DNA of 64,000 nucleotides from Hysterangium stoloniferum (lineage: Eukaryota > Basidiomycota > Agaricomycetes > Hysterangiales > Hysterangiaceae), in NCBI GenBank assembly GCA_015178975.1, contig WHVD01000009.1, forward strand, positions 62,001-126,000, given 5' to 3'. The first letter of the stretch is position 1. Each line of letters starts with the position of its first letter. The notes beneath the pieces were generated by a model that searched no databases, had not been told where the DNA came from, and saw nothing but the letters and a program-made list of their open reading frames with translations. Made by a program: the position numbers and the translations under genes. Below, one piece after another: positions 58,745-64,000 of this stretch.

Positions 58745-61700
58745 ATGTCCACGGTAGTTGAATTCAAACCGCTTCTCCGTGGGTGTAATATTGGTATTTT
58801 GGGCGCATTGAGTAAACTAAAGGACATTCCAATTTTTGCAGCTCAAAGCGTGGGCTATGGCGTGGTAGTGGGAGTTGGATTTTTCTTTGCAGCGTTAATG
58901 CTACTGCTCACAAATCTACAACGCAAATTTACCTCGTTGTCTCCGGACTCTTCGGAAGAGGCATGGTTTAATGAACGCTATCAATCCTGACAGCTAATCG
59001 ACAGACTAGTTTTCGAGCTGCTCCCGGAATGTCAAACCTGGGCTGATTTGCTGTGGAATGCAAGCTACTTTATTTATTCCCTAACTTCCGCTCTTTTTTT
59101 TCTAATCAATTGGAATTGCATTAGCGTGAGTGCATGGACTTGGAGTGCAACATTGCTCCAATCTAGCACAGCCGCCTACACATTCGGTGAATCAGTAATA
59201 TAATTATAATTTTCAATCTGTTCTAACAGTCGTGTTTCAGGAGTTAGCGGTCCCTGGTATGCTATTTGGAGTGCTCTCTACCATTAAATTAACGTGGTCT
59301 ACGATTTTAGGTGGTATGGCGTTGGTGGAACGATTCAACTTTCAATTTTCACGTATGTCCTAGTAATTCCCCCACGAACGCGATTAGTTGTTCACTGTTT
59401 CTGTCTCGCAATTAGTATGGTGGCTGCTAAGATAAAGATGAACGCCAATGGCGCCCATACTTTCCTCGAAGTAAGCTAGTGTTTACTCATTCCATTCTCC
59501 CATAGTTTATCACATTTCCAAGATTGTCAAAGTTCGCTTTGGAACTTCAGCGCATATACTGTTCACATTCTACGGCTTGCTTTGCAATCTGGTAGTTTGT
59601 GGCTCTCTTCTTCGTAAGTCCAATCATCTTCCTGTCTTTAAATCAAGAGCGACTGACTTCTGTTATTAATGGGAAGTGGGAGGCGCCGCAACTGTCAACG
59701 CACTAACTGGAATGAATATTGATGCTGCATGTTTCCTCCTTCCCGTCGGGATTGGCATCTGTACGTGACAATATCCTTGAAATGTGTTTCTTTGATCTAG
59801 TCCATGTTGTAGATGTCGTATTCGGAGGGTTACGAGCAACATTCATCTGTGATTGGTCTCATACAGTAATCCTTTTCATCATAATCTACATATTTCTGTT
59901 CAAGACATTGTACGTCTCAAATAATCTTCGAGAGGATGTACATATATATACATACATTCACGCCATATATTCAGCGGGACCTCAGACATTTTAGGCAGTC
60001 CCACCGCCATGTATGATTTGCTCGTAACCGCAGCACAAGCTACGCCAGTTGTGGGTAATGCTGAAGGTAGCTACCTTACCATGAAGTCAAATCAGGGTCT
60101 AGTCTTTGGTGCGGCCACAATTCTCAGCGGATTCGCGGGTATATTCTGTGACCAAGGTAATACCACTTCCTTCAGTTCTTGGGGCACTCGCTAATACCGT
60201 TTTTTAGGCTATTGGCAAAGAGTACGCATTTATTAATTGCCCACTCTGGGAATTGACCATATTCTCGTAAAGGCAATTGCTAGTTCACCTGAATCGACCA
60301 CTAAAGCCTATGTTCGTTTTGAAATTTACAATGAAATTATTAATTATTAATTTGTCTTTCAGATGTTGGGAGGAATTTCGTGGTTTTCAGTCCCGTGGGC
60401 GTTTGCTAGCTGTATGGGTCTGGCAGCACGAGCGTTGATTACAAACGTACGCTACTATCGTCAGACAATCCTCTCAGTTGATTGTTTACAATGTAGCCAT
60501 TGTTCCCAACTTATCCCGAACCACTCTCAGCTTCCCAGGTAAGACACATCCCACATACGCGTTGTTCGGTGTACTAACCCTTTTGTTTAGGCTAGTGCCG
60601 GGTTAGCTGCACCTGCTGCTGCTGCCGTTCTTATGGGTAAAGGCGGAGCAGTGGCGGTCCTCCTAGTAGTATTGTATGTGGATTATGGTGGTGTGACATC
60701 TGCATGTTAATAACTTTGTTCGCATATAGCATGGCTGTTACATCCGCCGCGAGTGCTGAGCTCATAGCAGTGTCCAGTATTTTGTACGGTTTCACATTCC
60801 CTCGGTATTTCATCACTTGGTCTTACATTTCTGCTGCAGTTCTTATGAGTGAGTTGCCACGATAGTATTCTGACTGGCAGCGTAACCGGCATTCAATGCT
60901 AGTATCTATCGCACATACTGGCGCAAAAATGCGACAGGCGCGGAAATCGTCCGGGTGTCTCACATCTTCATTGGCGCCTGGGCGATTTGGATGGGAGCTT
61001 GGGCAGTGATTGTGCGTGTGCTTATTCTGAGTTCTGGTGCATAAATAATGCCATTTACCACAACAGCTTCACAAAGTTAATATTGATTTAGGATGGGTAT
61101 GCTTTTGCGAGAATATGATGATGCAATTGTCTAATTTTTTTTCTTAATTCCAAAGTTATTTTACGTCCAGTAAATCGACTCTCACTCATAGGTCGTGCGA
61201 AAAATTAACATCATTTCTGCAGAGGCGTTGTTCTCTCGCCAGCTGTCATTCCCATTGGTCTTACCGTTACTTGGAGCAAATTAAGCAAAACAGCCGTATT
61301 TGCCGGGACCTTCAGTGGCTTTGTAACAGGGATGCTGGCATGGATGATAGGCTGTTGGAAAATATACGGTACACTATTTTTAAAGTAGTTATTTTTTGGA
61401 AGTCATCTTTAGCCCTCTATCTTAGGGTCCATCAATATCCCAAATCTGGCACAACCGTACTCAGCGGTCTGTAGTGGCCTCACTAGCATCTTATTCAGCG
61501 GCATAATCACAGTCGGCCTCTCCTTTCTCTGTGAGTATTGTTGTCATAACTCTGACTGACTTTGATTCACATATCTTTTATAATAGATCCCGCTAATTAT
61601 GACTTTGCTGGTACTCGAGCAATGTCGATAATTGATCCCATTCAAGATCCAGAGCTTGGTTCTGCTCGTGTGTCCACGCATGATATGGAAGAGAAAGACC

Positions 61701-62161
61701 AGAAGGATGAAAAGAACGCCTCCGCATTTCCGAAGATGCCTTCATCTGACGTTGTCCAGAGCGACCCGACAGTTCCCAGAGAAGCACTGCAACGGGCCTT
61801 CAAGCGTGCCGCCATACCTAGCCTTGTTCTTACAATGATTGTGGTGGTGGCAAGTCTTTCCGATGCCTAGTAGTTCGAACCCACTTCTGATCATCGCATT
61901 GCCCATAGATTGTACCATTGCCAATGTTTTTCTCTAATTACATCTTTTCACCCAAATTCTTCGCTTTTTGGATCGGTTGTTCAATGGTAAGTCGATCTCA
62001 GCCTTGAAGGAACTGAAGAAGGGCTCCTTGCTGATCTAGTTATGCAGATTTGGGCATTGCTTGCGGGAGGGTTCTGCATTGTTCTCCCCCTTTGGGAATC
62101 GAAAGCGCAGATTGGGTCTATTTTGATGGAATGCCTGACTCTTGGACATAAGATGAGATAG
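58745..62161 (+). CDS. DUR3: Urea active transporter DUR3, SSS family (671 aa, 26 exons)
   Basis: Twenty-six exons (first 58745-58778, then 58842-58960; last 62048-62161) are joined by 25 introns of about 49-65 bp. They total 672 codons with consistent phases, so the gene is intact. Family stretches appear in order: SVGYGVVVGVGFFFAALM, SRNVKPGLICCGIVSAWTW, NANGAHTFLEIVKVRFGTSA, ALTGMNIDAACFLLPVGIGI, NAEGSYLTMKSNQGLVFG, MGKGGAVAVLLVV, AVTSAASAELIAVSS, NATGAEIVRVSHIFIGAWAI, VVLSPAVIPIGLTVTWSKLS and NYDFAGTRAMSI. DUR3 is a plasma-membrane proton/urea symporter, also taking polyamines, with about 15 helices. Two introns (58961-59009 and 59060-59124) can be joined only with GC donors, and that at ~61850 has GCAAGT as the best donor. 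Three internal exons are tiny: 9 bp (60840-60848) and two of 14 bp (60208-60221, 61156-61169). GATA sites upstream suggest nitrogen control. Confidence 0.93.
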
Positions 62162-63190
62162 CATGGTCCTGAAAAGGACTGTGATTTTCTTAAGTTGGCT
62201 ATTTTAAGAAATGTTGTACATTGAGATTTTAAGGTAGATTTATTCCTAGGACCGAGGATTCAATGGAACAATCGTTTTCATTTAAACATACACCGTTTGG
62301 CACGACACCAGGTTTAAAGGTGCTACGCATCACACATACTCTAAAAGGTAATAATTTCTATCAGTTATATTTTCCTGTAGCCTTCTACTCGGTGTGGTTG
62401 CGCCGGGGACCTACGTGGTGACGGGAAGGATCTAGATTGACCACGTGAAATCTCTATATGTAGGTTCCCGGTTCGTTTTAACGATGTATACTGTAGACAG
62501 GTTTTGACGTTTCCATGAGTTTAACTTAGCTGGAATGTACTCGCAATGCCAGAGGTTGCTAGGTGCCGCTATTACATACCAGTGTAGTTGCCACGGGCTG
62601 TGCCGCCAACGGAATCCACCCGATCTCTTGATTTTATTCTGAGCTTCAAGATTTAATTTCAACACTCACGTGTTGCCCGAGGAGAGATGCTGGAATCGCG
62701 GAATATTACATCATGGTCTTGGATTTCCTCACGGGGTTGGATTCCAAGGGAGTGGCATTGTCACTGTTTACCCGGATAGTGATGATTTTGTACGCCTTTC
62801 GCCCCTCTTAGTCTTAGAAGTAGACTGGTTACAATCAACTATTTAGCTATTCAGTCTTCTATAACAATGACTGGTGGGTGCACTTCTGAAGTTCCAGCTG
62901 GTAGCGTTTGCGTTCGAAATTGGAATTAGATACTGTAGCTATGAAGACAGAACAGTACTTTACACTTCCACTCGTTCAAGTGTTCCGTTAATCTTGCTGT
63001 TACCGAATATTCAATAATCCATAATTAGCTTTTGCCGGATAACATCTGGGATCTTTCGTGCCTGCCGGTTACCGTTTTGATTAACCGTCATTCGTGTGAA
63101 CCGTGAAGCTGGGCAAGCAACCCCGGATTTCTGCTCGGCGGTGCACGATGAAGATGTATACATACTGACTCTTGTTAATACCACTGAGTA
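62162..63190. other. Intergenic, no gene seen
   Basis: 1.03 kb between two plus-strand genes. No coding potential or repeat of note. The last few hundred bases should hold the G-alpha promoter. Confidence 0.55.
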
Positions 63191-64000
63191 ATGGCAGACA
63201 CCGACAACGACCCTCTCACTCTAGCACTCAAACCTCCCGTAAATGAGACTCCAGAGGAAAGGGCATTGCGTGTTGAGAGGGAGCGCGAAGCCATCAGAGT
63301 CAGCGAAGAAATCGACAGGGATTTGCGTCGGGAACAGGTCGAGCGCAAAAAGAACAAGGCTGAAATCAAGATTTTGCTACTAGGTGTGTAATGTTACGCT
63401 CTATGGCTTGAAGGTTTGTTCAAATCATTGTTTCTAGGTCCCTCAGGGTCGGGGAAATCCACTACACTAAAGAACTTCCAACTACTTTTCACGCCAAAAG
63501 CCCTACAAGCTGAGGCGACCAAGTACACAGCGCTCGTCTTCCTGAATGTCGTAACATCCATTCGCCAACTCTTTGACATAGTTAATGATCCTCAGGATCA
63601 GTTAGCAGACATCCAGCAACTCCGTGATGGATGTGAACAACTAAAGCCGATCATGGCTTTTGAAATGGCCTTGGCGAACTGGCTTTGGGAAGACGGGAAT
63701 GTATACACTTCTCGGCAGTCGCTGGGAGCTGCCCTACCCAACGCCTTTCGTACCCCTTATGAGATGACGGTTTACGCAAGTGGAGCAAGAAGAGCCAAGG
63801 CATCACCTGAAGACAGTTCAGGACCCAGCGATGCCCTATCAGTAGTGGAACAAGTCCGACAGTTGCTTGTCACACACCACAACACCATCGAATTCATATC
63901 AAATCATCCGTCTACACACGCACTACTAGCAGCTTTGAACCGACGATTGGAGCACATGCCTGGATAGTAAGCAATGATCCCTTGCTAGTAAGCGTTAGAG
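63191..64000 (+). CDS. Divergent G-protein alpha subunit, 5' part only
   Basis: Exon 1 is 63191-63383 and exon 2 63438-63966, joined by a 54-bp intron. A donor GTAAGC at 63967 then starts an intron that runs out of the window, so the TAG seen just after PG is intronic and the protein continues. The visible 240 residues start MADTDNDPLT. A charged helix follows (EREREAIRVSEEIDRDLRRE), then the nucleotide-binding loop ILLLGPSGSGKSTTLKNFQL. After it comes a large helical-domain-like region with SIRQLFDIVNDPQ, MAFEMALANWLWEDG and a long Ser/Pro insertion. The P-loop and following helix place it in the G-alpha family, as found in the expanded atypical sets of basidiomycetes. Two oddities: there is no MGxxxS/C N terminus for myristoylation or palmitoylation, and the P-loop lacks the usual GESGKS glutamate. 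The switch regions lie beyond the window. Confidence 0.85.

Noticed and set aside
58745..59010. DUR3 as a pseudogene because of early stops
   Set aside because: All stops fall inside sequence that can be removed as short introns (two with GC donors), and the remaining 26 exons keep frame over the full family length.
61870..61885. T-loop-like TTCGAAC, possible tRNA
   Set aside because: The flanks do not form a five-base T stem or an acceptor stem, and the site is inside a DUR3 intron.
63964..63969. TAG stop ending the G-alpha at 64 kb
   Set aside because: A GTAAGC donor overlaps it and the protein would lack all switch and NKXD motifs; the stop is most likely intronic.

Overview
The window looks like nuclear DNA of a filamentous basidiomycete, most likely an agaricomycete. 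The evidence is a high gene density, genes split by many very short introns (about 46-65 bp, GT..AG, a few probably GC..AG), very short exons, and a gene set typical of that group: a neurofibromin-type RasGAP, a divergent large-type G-alpha, an F-box protein, a CE16-type SGNH esterase and a DUR3 urea transporter. I saw no bacterial operon structure, rRNA gene, CRISPR array or complete transposon. Exon borders were derived by hand from reading-frame continuity and splice signals; coordinates given as spans run from start codon to stop codon and include introns.

Layout. 0-6.8 kb: a tubby/DUF6593-like small protein (188-886), a six-exon CBS-domain protein (1919-2708), a 67-residue protein on the minus strand (3590-3793), then 3 kb without a convincing gene but with a decayed single-pass membrane protein candidate. 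6.8-14.2 kb: two mRNA-metabolism genes facing each other, a LARP1/Sro9-type La-motif protein (6786-8864, +) and the decapping activator DCP1 (11451-13475, -), followed by a second tiny minus-strand gene (13920-14147) that is a paralogue of the one at 3.6 kb. 14.2-17.2 kb: gene-poor, with a 72-bp tandem duplication and a long hairpin-forming inverted repeat. 17.2-20.2 kb: an inositol monophosphatase (17418-18790) and an unrecognised conserved-looking protein (19271-20239). 20.65-31.37 kb: one very large minus-strand gene for a neurofibromin/Ira-type RasGAP, with an 18-bp coding minisatellite near its 3' end. 31.4-39.4 kb: gene-poor except for an F-box protein (35083-36741, -). 39.4-55 kb: a dense run with glucose-6-phosphate isomerase, a Cdc20/Fizzy-family APC/C activator, a multi-pass membrane protein, an unrecognised disordered protein, the tRNA methyltransferase TRM44, ATP synthase subunit K, a Ser-rich coiled-coil protein and a secreted SGNH/CE16 esterase. 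55-58.7 kb: gene-poor, with a second hairpin repeat and a 21-bp tandem array. 58.7-64 kb: a 26-exon urea transporter (DUR3) behind clustered GATA sites, and the 5' part of a divergent G-alpha gene cut by the window end.

Most genes are unrelated housekeeping or regulatory genes, and I see no metabolic cluster. The loose themes are RNA metabolism (LARP and DCP1 convergent; TRM44), Ras/heterotrimeric G-protein signalling (RasGAP, G-alpha) and cell-cycle control (APC/C activator, F-box). The most novel-looking items are the pair of tiny paralogous genes sharing both a protein motif and a core promoter, the two foldback elements, the unusual splicing of DUR3 and ATP19, and the divergent G-alpha. 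None of these amounts to a clearly new biological system from sequence alone.
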